This document shows positions 42,391 through 53,200 of a DNA stretch of 64,000 bases, piece by piece. Each line of letters starts with the position of its first letter. Within the stretch, counting starts at the first letter, position 1. The notes below the pieces were generated by a model that saw only the letters and a list, made by a program, of their open reading frames with translations, was not told the origin of the DNA and ran no database searches. The translations under genes and the position numbers were made by a program. Source of the DNA: Kibdelosporangium sp. MJ126-NF4 (GTDB lineage Bacteria > Actinomycetota > Actinomycetes > Mycobacteriales > Pseudonocardiaceae); the NCBI RefSeq assembly GCF_000826545.1, contig NZ_CDME01000011.1, positions 708,001 through 772,000 on the forward strand, written 5' to 3'.

Positions 42391-43013
42391 AGGACCTGTT
42401 ACTGCTGCACGGCGCGGGCGGGCAACCGGCGAACTGGGACAAGTTCATCCCGCTGATGCCCGACTTCCACTGCGTGGCACCGGATCTGAACGGGCTGACC
42501 ACCTGGGAGGCGATGCTCGACCACCTCGACGGGCTCGACCTGGACAACCCGGTCGTCGTCGGCGCGTCCCTCGGCGGCGCGCTCGGCGTCCGCTGGGCGA
42601 AACGGCACCCCGAGTGCCCCGGTGTCGTCAACCTGGACGGTCACGGCTGGCCATCGACCTACCCCGGGCTCAGTGAGGCCGAAGTAGCCGTGTGGCGCGC
42701 CAAGCTCGCCGAGGTGTTCGACGCGATGGCCGAGAACATGCCGCCACACCACGTCGCTCTGCGCGAGCTCACCGACAACGGCAGCGTGCGCGACCTCTAC
42801 GACGACGTGACCGCACCTGTCGTCGCCGTTGTCGCCACGGAGCTCATGTCGGCCCAGGAACCGTTCGCCGAGTTCTACACCGCTGTCCGCAAGGGAGTTC
42901 TCGCCGACCTCGCCGGGCGGCAGGTGATCGAGTTCCCCGGCCATCACGGGCTGCTGAGCACGCACCCGACCGAGATCGCCGACCTGGTACGCCGTTTCCT
43001 CGCGGACGACTGA
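42387..43013 (+). CDS. Alpha/beta hydrolase
   Basis: 208 aa. LLLLHGAGGQPANWD oxyanion region, nucleophile VVGASLGGALG, catalytic His in FPGHHGLLS, and a short cap. Small and cytoplasmic. ATG overlaps the HTH stop. Probably an esterase or thioesterase whose expression is set by its upstream partner. Confidence 0.87.
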   Translation: MKDLLLLHGAGGQPANWDKFIPLMPDFHCVAPDLNGLTTWEAMLDHLDGLDLDNPVVVGASLGGALGVRWAKRHPECPGVVNLDGHGWPSTYPGLSEAEVAVWRAKLAEVFDAMAENMPPHHVALRELTDNGSVRDLYDDVTAPVVAVVATELMSAQEPFAEFYTAVRKGVLADLAGRQVIEFPGHHGLLSTHPTEIADLVRRFLADD

Positions 43014-43017
43014 GCCC

Positions 43018-43052
43018 GACGGGAAGGCCCTCGACCCGAGGACCTTCCCGTC
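43018..43052. terminator. Bidirectional hairpin terminator
   Basis: Arms GACGGGAAGGCCCTCG (43018-43033) and CGAGGACCTTCCCGTC (43037-43052) pair at 15 of 16 positions over a 3-nt loop, between the convergent hydrolase genes. Confidence 0.8.
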
Positions 43053-43065
43053 CCAGCCTCGGGTC

Positions 43066-44571
43066 TCACCTCCTGGGTACGGTCAGCGTGCCGCTGACCT
43101 TCACCAGGCCCACCTTGCTTTCGCTCGCGTACCGCAAGTCCGCGCTGTCCACCACCAGTGCCAGATGGTGCCCCGCGGGCACGTCCCACGAGATCGACTC
43201 CAGCGCGAAATCGATCGTCGCGGTCTTGGTTCCCCTGATCGTGTAAGGCTTGTACGAGATCAGTGCGCCAAAGCCCGCCGGACTCACGTCGTAGAGGTAC
43301 GCCACCAAGGTCGTGTCGACGTTGGTCGACGTCACCGTCGCGGACATTTTCGGTTTGCCCACAACGGTTGTGGCCGTCGCGTAGGCCGGGCCGTTCCAGA
43401 CGGCGGCCGCCGGGCCGACAGCGGGGACGAACACACCGACAGGAATCTTGAAGTATCCCTGCAAAGCGCCGCTGAGGATCGGAATCCCACTGCTGGCCAG
43501 ACTGTCGACGCCGGAACCGAAAGCCTTGCTGCCCAAGGAGATCGTGTCCGCGGTCGTCGCGGCCGAAGCCAAGGACCCATACCCGCGCCACTGTCCGGCG
43601 TTGGCCGACATCAGCTGGACCGGCTGCGTGCGGTCGATCCCGTTGTCGGTCCCGTTGAGGTATCGGTCGAACCAGTCCGTCGCGGCGTCCCACACGTCGT
43701 TGGACAGCCCGACAGCGCCGAGCAGCTCCGACGTCGCGTGGTCGCCGCCCTGCAGCAGCAGGCGCTTCGGCGTGGCCAGCCGGTCGTAGAAGTCCGCGGC
43801 CTGGTTCGGCGGGAAAATGGCGTCCTGCCACGAGTTCGCGATGAAGACCGCGGTTCCGTTGGCGTTGATCCGGTCGAGCTTGGTGCTCGCCGAACGCGAC
43901 GGCGCCAGCTCCCTGGCGTAGTCGATCTTCCCCTGCAGGAACTCCGACGTGATCCTGCGCAGGTCGGGTCCGGGGCGCCCGGTCACCTGGGCGACTGCCA
44001 GCAGCGCACCCGCGGACGTCTGGCTGATCGTCTGGTTCGGGTAGAGCGAGGCCTCCAGGTCGGCCCACGTGCTCATCGACGCGACGGCCTTGATGCGCTT
44101 GTCATTGGCCGCGGCCAGCAGGCCCGTGCCTGCTCCGTACGAGATCCCGGCGACCCCGATCTTCTGCCCGTCGGACGGTGTGTTGGCCAGCGCCCAGTCG
44201 ATCACCCTGCTGACGTCGTTGACAGTGTCCGGGCCCGCCACGTCGATCTCGCCGCCCGAGTCGTAGAAACCGCGACTGGTGTAGCTGACGACGACGTCAC
44301 CGCTCTCCGCCGCGAGCTTGCGGGCCGCGCCGACGTACTCCAGGTTCGGAGCACCCCAACTGGACGGCATCACCAACAACGGGAACGGCCCGTTGCCGCG
44401 CCCGGTCGGGGTCACCACGAAGCCACGGATCGGCGTGCCGCCCTCGCCGGGAATCGTCTGATACGAGATGTCGGCACCGAACGACGGCGCGGCTGTCGCC
44501 GCCGCCGGGGCGAGCACGGCACTGGCCACCGTCACGGCGGTCAGCAGGGAAACCATCCGTGAGCTGCGCAT
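43066..44571 (-). CDS. Secreted alpha/beta hydrolase, X-Pro dipeptidyl-peptidase (S15/CocE) like
   Basis: 501 aa. Signal peptide (RMVSLLTAVTVASAVLAPAAATA). Core with nucleophile VAGISYGAGTG, Asp in FIANSWQDAIFPP and His in LQGGDHATS, then a C-terminal beta-jellyroll as in S15 enzymes (VDTTLVAYLYDVSPAG ...). Family acts on X-Pro peptides or esters. ATG 44571 has GGAGGGT; the frame extends 15 codons further. Confidence 0.85.
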   Translation of the reverse strand: MRSSRMVSLLTAVTVASAVLAPAAATAAPSFGADISYQTIPGEGGTPIRGFVVTPTGRGNGPFPLLVMPSSWGAPNLEYVGAARKLAAESGDVVVSYTSRGFYDSGGEIDVAGPDTVNDVSRVIDWALANTPSDGQKIGVAGISYGAGTGLLAAANDKRIKAVASMSTWADLEASLYPNQTISQTSAGALLAVAQVTGRPGPDLRRITSEFLQGKIDYARELAPSRSASTKLDRINANGTAVFIANSWQDAIFPPNQAADFYDRLATPKRLLLQGGDHATSELLGAVGLSNDVWDAATDWFDRYLNGTDNGIDRTQPVQLMSANAGQWRGYGSLASAATTADTISLGSKAFGSGVDSLASSGIPILSGALQGYFKIPVGVFVPAVGPAAAVWNGPAYATATTVVGKPKMSATVTSTNVDTTLVAYLYDVSPAGFGALISYKPYTIRGTKTATIDFALESISWDVPAGHHLALVVDSADLRYASESKVGLVKVSGTLTVPRR

Positions 44572-44773
44572 ATACCCTCCATTGGGTGTCACGTACCCGG
44601 CACAACGCGTGACCACCCTGGAAGTTACGGCCGAGTAACCTACACGGCCGTAGATTCACCCGTCCCGGCGATCCACCGACAGCGGGGACCGCGCGGCGGC
44701 CCCTCGGGTACAGCGACGCCCCCGCACCCCTGCCGGGGCCCATTGACCGGTGCCCCGTTGACCTGGGGGCACA
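44572..44773. promoter_or_regulatory. Divergent promoter region (S15-like hydrolase / tex)
   Basis: 202 bp with no gene. Both flanking genes need promoters here; I see no box strong enough to name. Confidence 0.4.
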
Positions 44774-47134
44774 ATGCAGGGCGTGACTTTGTCGATAGAC
44801 CAGCGGATCGCCGAGGAGTTGGGCGTCCGCGAAAACCAGGTGAAGGCCGCGGTCGACCTGCTCGACGGCGGCGCGACCGTGCCGTTCATCGCCCGGTACC
44901 GCAAGGAGGTGACCGGCACGCTCGACGACGCGCAACTGCGCACACTCGAAGAACGGCTGCGTTACCTGCGCGAGCTCGAAGAGCGGCGGGTGGCGATCCT
45001 GGAGTCGGTGCGATCGCAAGGGAAACTGACCGACGAGCTCGAGGAACAGATCCGCACAGCGGATTCCAAGGCCCGCCTCGAGGACATCTACCTGCCGTAC
45101 AAGCCCAAGCGGCGCACCAAGGCACAGATCGCGCGCGAAGCGGGTCTCGAACCGCTCGCCGACCAGCTGTTCGCCGACCCGACGCTGGATCCGCAGGCCA
45201 CGGCCGCCGGGTTCGTCGACCCGGAGAAGAACGTCGCCGACGTGGCCGCCGCGCTGGAAGGCGCGCGGTCGATCCTGGTCGAGCGCTTCGGTGAGGACGC
45301 CGACCTGATCGGCGACCTGCGCGAGCACATGTGGTCGCGCGGCCGCCTCGCGGCCAAGGTCCGCGAGGGCAAGGAAGAGGAGGGCGCCAAGTTCTCCGAC
45401 TACTTCGACTTCGCCGAGCCGCTCACCAAGCTGCCGTCGCACCGGATCCTGGCGATGTTCCGCGGCGAGAAGGAGGAAATCCTCGATCTCACCCTCAGCC
45501 CGGAGCCGAACGACGAGCCCGCGACCGGGCCGAGCGACTACGAGATCCGGATCGCCGCCAAGTTCGGCATCGACGACCAGGGCCGTGCGGCCGACAAGTG
45601 GCTGACCGACACGGTCCGCTGGGCCTGGCGCACCAGGATCCTCGTGCACCTGGGCATCGACCTGCGGATGCGCCTGCGCAACGCGGCCGAGGAGGAAGCG
45701 GTCCGCGTCTTCGCCGCCAACCTGCGTGACCTCCTGCTGGCCGCGCCCGCGGGCACCAGGGCGACCATGGGCCTCGACCCCGGCTTCCGCACCGGTGTGA
45801 AGGTCGCGGTGGTCGACGGCACCGGCAAGGTCGTCGCGACCGACACGATCTACCCGCACGAGCCTCGGCGCGCGTGGGACGAGTCGATCCACAAGCTGGC
45901 GTTCCTGTGCAAGCAGCACAACGTCGAGCTGATCGCGATCGGCAACGGCACCGCCTCCCGCGAGACCGACAAGCTCGCGGCGGACCTGCTCAAAGCCCAC
46001 GCCGACCTGCGGCTGACCAAGGTCATGGTGTCCGAGGCCGGTGCGTCGGTGTACTCCGCGTCGGCGTACGCCTCGGCCGAACTGCCCGGCCTGGACGTCT
46101 CGCTGCGTGGCGCGGTCTCCATCGCGCGGCGGCTGCAGGACCCGCTGGCCGAGCTGGTGAAGATCGACCCGAAGTCCATCGGTGTCGGCCAGTACCAGCA
46201 CGACCTGTCCGAGGGAAAGCTGTCGCGTTCGCTCGACGCGGTCGTCGAGGACTGTGTGAACGCGGTCGGCGTGGACGTCAACACCGCCTCCGCGCCGCTG
46301 CTCACGCGCGTGTCGGGCATCGGCGAGGGCCTGGCCGAGAACATCGTGCTGCACCGCGACAGCAACGGGCCGTTCCGGTCGCGGACGGCGTTGAAGAACG
46401 TGGCCAGGCTCGGCCCCAAGGCCTTCGAACAGTGCGCGGGCTTCCTCAAGATCCCCGACGGCGACGACCCGCTCGACGCGTCCAGCGTGCACCCGGAGGC
46501 CTACCCGGTGGTCCGGCGGATCCTGGACGCCACCCAGACCGACGTGCGGGCGCTGATCGGCAGCCAGACACTGCGCAAGCTGCGGCCGCAGGACTTCGCC
46601 GACGAGAAGTTCGGTCTGCCGACCGTCACCGACATCCTGGCCGAGCTGGACAAGCCGGGCCGTGACCCGCGACCGGCGTTCAAGACCGCGACCTTCGCCG
46701 ACGGCGTCGAGAAGATCGCCGACCTCAGGCCGGGGATGACGTTGGAGGGCGTGGTCACGAACGTGGCGGCGTTCGGCGCGTTCGTGGACATCGGCGTGCA
46801 TCAGGACGGCCTCGTGCACGTGTCCGCGATGTCGCGCAACTTCGTCAAGGACCCGCGTGACGTGGCGAAACCCGGTGACATCGTGAAGGTCAAGGTGTTG
46901 GAGGTCGACATCCCGCGCAAGCGGATCGGCCTGACGCTGCGGCTGGACGACGAGGTCGGCAAGCCACAACCGCAGAGTGGTGGCGGCGGCCGTCGTGAGC
47001 AAGGCGGCGGCCAGCAGCGTCGCGGTGGCGGCGGAGGCGGTCAGCAGCGGCAGCAACAGCAGCGCCGCAACGAGCCGCCCGCGAGCGGCTCCATGGCCGA
47101 CGCGCTGCGACGCGCCGGTTTCGGGAAGAAGTGA
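44774..47134 (+). CDS. tex: Tex-family RNA-binding transcription accessory protein
   Basis: 786 aa. Tex N-terminal domain ([38 protein letters not shown]), YqgF-like RNase H fold ([22 protein letters not shown]), helix-hairpin-helix ([17 protein letters not shown] ... [12 protein letters not shown]), and an S1 domain at ~645-715 ([29 protein letters not shown]). An unusual Gly/Arg/Gln-rich tail (last ~55 residues) follows. GTG 44783 is an alternative start. Single-copy housekeeping gene. Confidence 0.97.
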   Translation: MQGVTLSIDQRIAEELGVRENQVKAAVDLLDGGATVPFIARYRKEVTGTLDDAQLRTLEERLRYLRELEERRVAILESVRSQGKLTDELEEQIRTADSKARLEDIYLPYKPKRRTKAQIAREAGLEPLADQLFADPTLDPQATAAGFVDPEKNVADVAAALEGARSILVERFGEDADLIGDLREHMWSRGRLAAKVREGKEEEGAKFSDYFDFAEPLTKLPSHRILAMFRGEKEEILDLTLSPEPNDEPATGPSDYEIRIAAKFGIDDQGRAADKWLTDTVRWAWRTRILVHLGIDLRMRLRNAAEEEAVRVFAANLRDLLLAAPAGTRATMGLDPGFRTGVKVAVVDGTGKVVATDTIYPHEPRRAWDESIHKLAFLCKQHNVELIAIGNGTASRETDKLAADLLKAHADLRLTKVMVSEAGASVYSASAYASAELPGLDVSLRGAVSIARRLQDPLAELVKIDPKSIGVGQYQHDLSEGKLSRSLDAVVEDCVNAVGVDVNTASAPLLTRVSGIGEGLAENIVLHRDSNGPFRSRTALKNVARLGPKAFEQCAGFLKIPDGDDPLDASSVHPEAYPVVRRILDATQTDVRALIGSQTLRKLRPQDFADEKFGLPTVTDILAELDKPGRDPRPAFKTATFADGVEKIADLRPGMTLEGVVTNVAAFGAFVDIGVHQDGLVHVSAMSRNFVKDPRDVAKPGDIVKVKVLEVDIPRKRIGLTLRLDDEVGKPQPQSGGGGRREQGGGQQRRGGGGGGQQRQQQQRRNEPPASGSMADALRRAGFGKK

Positions 47135-47135
47135 T

Positions 47136-47891
47136 TTAGGACTTCCCGGTGATGAGGTCGGCGAGGAACTTCCGGTATGGCTCCTTCATCGGAAGTTCCC
47201 GCTCCTCACGCACCCGGCGGCGGGTCGCCGTCACCGGTATCGCCCGCAGCGGGTCGTAGCCGGGGCGTTCGTAGGTCTCCCACCACAGGCCGACGCCCCG
47301 GCGCTGCCACGCAGGCAGCTCGTTGAAGTTCACGCCGTACCGGTGCAGCAGTTCGTTCTTGGCCGAGGCGTTCGCGCCGTCCAGTGCCTTCGTGGCCTCC
47401 TGCCTGTTCTTGCCACCGTTGCGCAGAGTCCAGTAGCACCAGCCGTTGAGCGCCGAACGGGCCGCGTCGGCCTGGCGCCAGGAGAAGTAGTCGACCACGT
47501 CGGCGGGACCGGTCCCGATCCACACCCGGCTGTCGAAGTGCGCCGGTTCGCCGACCGCGTTCGTGAAGGCGGCGGCGGTGACACTGGCCGACAACGACAC
47601 CAGTTTCTCCACGCCGCGGCCGAAGATCTGCGAGTTCGGGTCGAGCAGCACCGAGATCTCGTCGCTCTCGGTGTACGCGTAGCGGCCGCCGAACTCCACC
47701 AGCAACACCCGCGCGGCTTCCGTCATCAGCTGCGAGAAGCGTAAGTCGAACGGCTTGTCGTACCGCTGCTCGGTGAACCGCGAGAAGCTGCGGCCGTCGA
47801 CCCGCAGGATCGTCCACGCTCCCGGTGGCACGGTCATCGAGTGGAACCACTCGCGAGCCCGCTGGCCGGCTTCGAACTCCTCGCCGTGCAC
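47136..47891 (-). CDS. Thg1-like protein (3'-5' tRNA nucleotidyltransferase)
   Basis: 251 aa. The Thg1 signature is clear: ILRVDGRSFSRFTEQRYDKPFD with metal Asp32, and YAYTESDEISVLL with Asp77; YWTLRNGG and GVNFNELPAWQRRGVGLWWE follow. Thg1 and TLPs add nucleotides to the 5' end of tRNA, in repair or His-tRNA maturation; bacterial copies are sporadic. GTG 47891 with AGGGG. The frame upstream to 48593 is not coding. It is 1 bp from the convergent tex stop. Confidence 0.9.
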   Translation of the reverse strand: MHGEEFEAGQRAREWFHSMTVPPGAWTILRVDGRSFSRFTEQRYDKPFDLRFSQLMTEAARVLLVEFGGRYAYTESDEISVLLDPNSQIFGRGVEKLVSLSASVTAAAFTNAVGEPAHFDSRVWIGTGPADVVDYFSWRQADAARSALNGWCYWTLRNGGKNRQEATKALDGANASAKNELLHRYGVNFNELPAWQRRGVGLWWETYERPGYDPLRAIPVTATRRRVREERELPMKEPYRKFLADLITGKS

Positions 47892-47959
47892 GTCCGCCCC
47901 TCTTGTCACCACTTTGACACTGTGCGTGACACTAGCGGTATCAGTAGTGGTCAGCGCAC

Positions 47960-48811
47960 CTAGGTCGTTCCACGGACGATGAGTTCGCTCGTCCTGGTCA
48001 CCCGTTGTTCGGGAACGCCTGTGCCGAGCTGGCCGAGCAGCAGTCGGGCAGCGAGCGCGCCCTCCGCCGCGTGGTCGTGGCGGACCGCCGTCACCTGGGG
48101 AAACACCATCCGGCAGACAGCCGAGTCGTTCATGGTGACCACAGCCAGGTCTGTGGGGATGCGCTTGTTCAACACGCTCGCGTGCGCCACGACCTTCGCG
48201 GCGGCCATCGGGTCGTCGTAGATCACCGCCGTGGCGTCCCCCATCGCGCCTGCGGCGGCGATGACGTCGTCCGGACCGACGGTGACACGGCTGATCCTGC
48301 TGTGCCCGCGCCGGGTGAGGTGACTGGTCACCTCGTCGCACGCCTTGGCCTTGTCCACCAGGACCGACGACATGCCCGGGTGGCTCGCGCCGATCAGGAC
48401 CGCCGGGATCGTCAGCGTTTCCAGCCAGACGATGCGGGGATCGTCCGGGCGCGGGTCGATCAGCACCATGCCGTCCACGCGGCCGGACGCCCACCAGTCC
48501 CGGTAGGTCTCCTCGGCGTCGGCGGCTATCGCGAGCTGCAGCGTCACGCCCGCCCCGGCGAGTTCCCGTTCGATTCCCTCGACTGTCGGCCACGGCACCT
48601 CACCCGCGACGACCAGTCCCACGACGCCCGACCGGTCCGCCGACAACGCCAGTGCCGCCGTGTTGGGCCGCCAGCCCAGCGTGTGGGCTATCCGCGACAC
48701 CCGTTCCCTGGTCTGGTCGGACACGCCGGGACGGCCGTTGAGCGCGTAGGACACCGCCGCCTTGGACAGGCCCGCGCGCCGGGCGATGTCGCTGATCGTT
48801 GGTCGCTTCAT
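47960..48811 (-). CDS. LacI-family regulator
   Basis: 283 aa, short for LacI. HTH with hinge at 1-55 (TISDIARRAGLSKAAVSYALNGRPGVSDQTRERV), then a periplasmic-binding-protein-like sensor (SGVVGLVVAGEVP ... VDGMVLIDPRPDD). ATG 48811 has GGAGGCGG. No sugar operon is adjacent; target unknown. It lies upstream of the Thg1-like gene on the same strand with 68 bp between. Confidence 0.9.
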   Translation of the reverse strand: MKRPTISDIARRAGLSKAAVSYALNGRPGVSDQTRERVSRIAHTLGWRPNTAALALSADRSGVVGLVVAGEVPWPTVEGIERELAGAGVTLQLAIAADAEETYRDWWASGRVDGMVLIDPRPDDPRIVWLETLTIPAVLIGASHPGMSSVLVDKAKACDEVTSHLTRRGHSRISRVTVGPDDVIAAAGAMGDATAVIYDDPMAAAKVVAHASVLNKRIPTDLAVVTMNDSAVCRMVFPQVTAVRHDHAAEGALAARLLLGQLGTGVPEQRVTRTSELIVRGTT

Positions 48812-48997
48812 ATCCGCCTCCGCAAGTACACCCATCCGAGGGATACCCAGCCTGAACCCGCAGCTCAAACCCCGATCCGAAATGACTGTTCCGCACGCTG
48901 ACCCGGCCGGGGCCGGACAAAACTGTCGGTCGGTCCCGCGATGCTGTCGGCGCGGGGCTCACCAGGGCCCCACCGAGCCCGACCAAGGGAGACCGAC

Positions 48998-49468
48998 ATG
49001 GGAATCGTCGACTGCAGCGCGGACATCCAGGCAGGCGACCGCAAGTACACCGTCAGGGCGGCGACCCTGCCGAGGACGGAGGGCGACGGCCCGCGCATCG
49101 AGATCGCGCTCACCGACCGCGATCCGGCTGGATCGGCCACCGAGTGCGGATCGTTCACCCTGCCCGCCGACAACCTCGCGGCTGTCGGCAAACTGATCGG
49201 CCAGGTGCTCTCCGGACTGTCCACATTGAGCGGACGATCGGCCGCGAGCCCGTCGAACGCCTCGGCGCCGTGGACCAAGGAGCAGGACGACGAACTGCTC
49301 GAACGGTGGACCGCGGCGGGCGACACGTACAGCGCCCCCGCGCTGCGCCGGATCCTCGCGGACCGCTTCGGCCGCACGACCGGATCGATCCGCGCCCGCC
49401 TGCTGCGGATCGGCTGTGATCCGGACGCGCCCGGCCATGCCTTTGTCCCGGTGCCCGGAGCGCCGTGA
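48998..49468 (+). CDS. SANT/Myb-like C-terminal domain protein, unknown function
   Basis: 156 aa. The first half is beta-rich (IVDCSADIQAGDRKYTVRAATLP). The second half, PWTKEQDDELLERWTAAGDTYSAPALRRILADRFGRTTGSIRARLLRIG, looks like a SANT/Myb-type tri-helix with a Trp at the start. DNA or protein binding is a guess from this. ATG 48998 with GGGAGA upstream. No neighbour explains it. Confidence 0.65.
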   Translation: MGIVDCSADIQAGDRKYTVRAATLPRTEGDGPRIEIALTDRDPAGSATECGSFTLPADNLAAVGKLIGQVLSGLSTLSGRSAASPSNASAPWTKEQDDELLERWTAAGDTYSAPALRRILADRFGRTTGSIRARLLRIGCDPDAPGHAFVPVPGAP

Positions 49469-50256
49469 TGGCCGCCTCGCCACCACGCCCGCCGCCGTGA
49501 CACCCGCCTCCGGTGAGCCGCACCCTCGCCGGAGTCTCTTCGCCCGGAGCGCATCCACGCACCCGACCTGGAGGAAATCGAGAGCCATCAAGCAGTCCCA
49601 CACCATCACGACAACGTCCAGCAAGCGCACCAACGAAAGGAGACACAGACGGGAATCAGAATTCTTGCGACCGCCCGCCAGGTCCCGTCCAGCCTCTGGC
49701 GACCGCGACCCACTCGAAACCTCACCACACCACCGAAATCCACCTCGCGAGGAGGCTCCGACGCCCATCGACGACCGCGCCCGCTGAGCCGAACACCGGG
49801 CCGATCACCGGGCCGATCACACCGTGTGCACGCCACAGGCCCCGCCCGATCCACATCCGATGACAGGAGGCACGGCCGACCCGGAATTTCAAGATCCAAA
49901 ACAACAGTACGCGTCCCACACCATCAAACACCGCAAACCACAAGGAGAGGAGAATGTTTGGGAGCGCTCCTCCATTGCTGTGCCACCGTTGGACACCGCA
50001 TTCGATCCGCCCGACCGTACATGACGCAGTCACCTGACGCGGGCTCACCCACCCGGCCGCGACGACCTCGCGGACTCGGATGGCTTGCCGCACTTGCCGG
50101 AACATGGCAGGCGGTGCATCGTGAGTCGCGTTCAGATACGCTGAATCACCTGCATGGGTTGCTCTTTTACGGGTTGTTTTCGAACCTGGTTGCGCGTTCA
50201 CCCCTGACAGTGGCTAAGCTGCACTCCGCCCATCTGGTGGGGAAGGCGACAACACT
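49469..50256. other. Spacer of 788 bp with only short candidate ORFs
   Basis: No conserved protein is seen in any frame. Four Shine-Dalgarno-like runs occur (about 49639, 49749, 49864, 49943), only the last followed by a good ATG. A tandem CACCGGGCCGATCACCGGG-type repeat is near 49794-49818. Composition is lower in G than the flanks on this strand. It may hold decayed genes and the promoter of SARP 2. Confidence 0.4.
49954..50037 (+). CDS. Candidate 27-residue peptide with strong RBS
   Basis: MFGSAPPLLCHRWTPHSIRP plus seven residues. AAGGAGAGGAGA precedes the ATG directly. One Cys, no signal peptide. Its position ~220 bp upstream of SARP 2 would suit a leader peptide. Coding status rests on the RBS only. 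Confidence 0.3.
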   Translation: MFGSAPPLLCHRWTPHSIRPTVHDAVT

Positions 50257-50260
50257 GTGA
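50021..50260 (+). CDS. Candidate 79-aa ORF overlapping the SARP 2 start
   Basis: MTQSPDAGSPTRPRRPRGLG..., with a Pro/Arg-rich start and LLFYGLFSNLVARSPLTVAKL later. It ends with a GTGA overlap with SARP 2, which would allow coupling. No RBS and no homologue recognised; it may be chance. Confidence 0.25.
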   Translation: MTQSPDAGSPTRPRRPRGLGWLAALAGTWQAVHRESRSDTLNHLHGLLFYGLFSNLVARSPLTVAKLHSAHLVGKATTL

Positions 50261-53200
50261 GATTCGGTGTACTGGGGCCGCTGACAGTGGCCGGCCCAGA
50301 CGGGGAGATTCGATTACGCGGAGAGCACCAGCGAGTCCTGCTGGCCATGCTGCTGTTCCATGCCAACCGGCCTGTGACAACCGACTTGTTGGTCAGTGCG
50401 CTGTGGCCGGAGATGCCGCCGAAGTCGTACGCGTCCAACCTGCACACGTATGTGTCCCGGCTGCGGGCGAGGCTTCCCGGGGTGCGGATCGATCTGGTGG
50501 GTCGCGGCTACCGGTTGCAGGTCGCGATCGACGACGTCGACCTGCTGGTGTTCCGGGAGGCCGCGGCGGCCGGACGGAGCGCGGCACGGGCAGGCCACCC
50601 GGAGAAGGCGTCCACTTTTCTCCGCAAAGCGTTGGCGCAGTGGCGAAGTCACGCACTGACCGACGTGCACGTCCCGGCGCTGGAAGCCGAGCTCGGCAGG
50701 CTGGAGTCCGAGCGGCTGGCGGTGTTCGAGGACTGCGCGGACGCTGAACTGGCGGCGGGATGGCACGCGGAGCTCGCGGCCGAGTTACAGGCGGCGTTGG
50801 CGGCGCACCCGTTGCGGGAACGGCTGGCCGGTCAGCTGATGCTGGCGCTGCAGCACTCGGGGCGGCAGGCGGAAGCGCTTGAGGTGTACCGGGCGACGCG
50901 GACCACGCTCATCGACGAGCTCGGTGTCGAGCCGGGGACCGCGTTGCGGCGGTTGCACTCGTCGATGCTGCGTGGTGACGGTGGCGGCGAGCCGTTGCCG
51001 CGGCCGACATGGCCGATCTGCCAGCTGCCCGCTGTCGCCGCGGACTTCTCCGGGCGCGAGCGGCAACTGGCCGAGGTGACCGGCCTGCTCAACCCGGGCG
51101 GGCACAGTGTTCCGGTGGTGGTGCTCAACGGCGAGCCTGGTGCGGGCAAGACGAGCCTGTCGATCGGCGCGTCGCACCAGTTGCGGTCGGTGTTCCCCGA
51201 CGGGCAGCTGTTCGTCTCGCTGTCCGGTGTGGATGATCCGAGGGACACCGGGGCCGTGCTGGCGGACCTGCTGCGCGGGCTGGGGGTCAACGGTCCGGCG
51301 ATCCCGGACGACCTGCAGGCACGGGCGGCGATGTACCGGGGGCTGCTGACCGACCGCAAGGTGCTCGTGGTGCTGGACGACGCGGCCGACCCAGGACAGG
51401 TGCGGCCACTGCTGCCCGGGACGCGTGGCTGCGCGGTCCTGATCACCAGCCGCAAGCGGCTGAGTGGGCTGGCCGGGGCGAGCCGGATCCCGGTCGGGCC
51501 GTTGACCGGCAAGGAGGCGCTCGGCCTCCTGGAACGGATCATCGGCCGGGCAAGGGTTTCCGCCGAGTACGCGGATGCCGCCCGGATCGCCGAGGCGTGC
51601 GGCAACCTGCCGCTCGCCCTGCGCATCGCCGGGACGAGGCTGGCGCTGCGGCCGAACATGCGGCTGGGGCTGCTGGCGGATCGACTGGAGGACGAAGGGA
51701 GGAGACTGGACGAGCTCGAAGTCAGCGATCTCCAGGTGCGGGCGAGCCTGACGCTCAGCTACGCCGCGCTGAACACCACAGCCCGGGCCGCGTTGCGCCG
51801 GTTGGGTTTGGTCAACACGGTCGATCTGCCCGAGTGGCGGATCAGCACGCTGCTCGACTCGTCTCCGTCCGAGTCCGTGGTGGAGGACCTGGTGGAGTCC
51901 GGTCTGCTGGAGCCGACCGGCACGGACGAGACCGGCGAACCGCGATACCGGCTGCACGACCTCGTGCGGGTGTTCGCGCTCGAACGGGCGGTGTTGGAGG
52001 ACAGCACGCGTGAGCGGCACACGGCCGCGCGAATGATCATCGACGCCGTCATCGGTATCGCGGACGTCGCGGCTCGCCGTCTGCCGTGGACGCTGCCGAT
52101 GCCGCGGCTGCGCGGTCCGATCCCCGCGCAGCCACTGGCGAGCGATCTCGTCGAGCGGCTCACCGCCAACTCGGAGGCGTGGTTCGCCGCCGAGCGGGTG
52201 AACCTGCTCAGCGGCGTGCCGAAGATGAGCTCACTCGGCTGGCACACCGACGCACTGTTGTTGATGGACCGGCTGTCGGTGTACCTGTGGACCCAGGGGT
52301 ACTACGCGGACATGCGCGTGGCGTACCAGAGCATCGCTGACGCGGCGGAACAACAGAATCCACGGGTAGCGGCACGCGCGCGGTCCGTACTCGCGTTGCT
52401 CAGGCACAGCCGCGGGCAGTACGACGAGGCGGCGCAGGAGTATCGGGCCAGTGCACGTGAGCTGGCTGAGCTCGGCGAGCACGAGGCCCTGGCGTGGGTG
52501 CACACGAACTTGGCCGCGTGCCTGATCGCGGTCGGCCGGTCGGAGGAGTCGGCTGAGCTGATGGAGTCGGCTCGGGTCGAGTTGCGTGACGACCTGTTCG
52601 CCGTCGGAGTCGTGCTGCGTACTCAGATCGCTGCGCTCAACCGGCTGGGGCGCACCGAGGAGTCCGCGCGGATCGAGACCGAGGCGCTCGCGTTGGCCGA
52701 GGAGGCAGGCGAACCGAGGCAACTGGCGATGGCACTGCACGACAAGGCGTGGGGGCACGTGCTCGGCGGCGAAAGCCTGGAACGGGCCGACGAACTCGCC
52801 GAGCAGGCAGTCACGTTGTTGCGGTCAGTCGGCCCGCGGTCGTCGTTGCTCGCCAAGTCCCTGCGTACCCGGGGAGCGATCCTGGCAGGCCTTGGCAGGC
52901 GTGCGGACTCGGTCCTTGCCTTCCGGGAGGCCCGCGACATCGCACGGGAACTCACCGAGCGGCCGAGGGAAATATCCTGTACCCGGGCGATCGCCGCGTC
53001 CTGGATCGGTGAGGGCCGCGTCGGCGAGGCGATCCCGGTTCTGCGCGACTGCCTTGAGCAGTACCGGGAAATGGGCAGCACGCTGGCGACCAGGATCACC
53101 CTCGGTCTGTTGGCCGCGGCCTACGACTGCCAGCACGACAGTCTCGCGGCGCGGGCGGCCCGCGCCGAGGCCGAACGCCTCGGCGACCCCCGGGACACCA

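Noticed and set aside
47136..48593. 485-aa minus-strand frame around the Thg1-like gene
   Set aside because: The region beyond 47891 is Arg/Gly-rich and out of frame with the LacI gene that really lies there.
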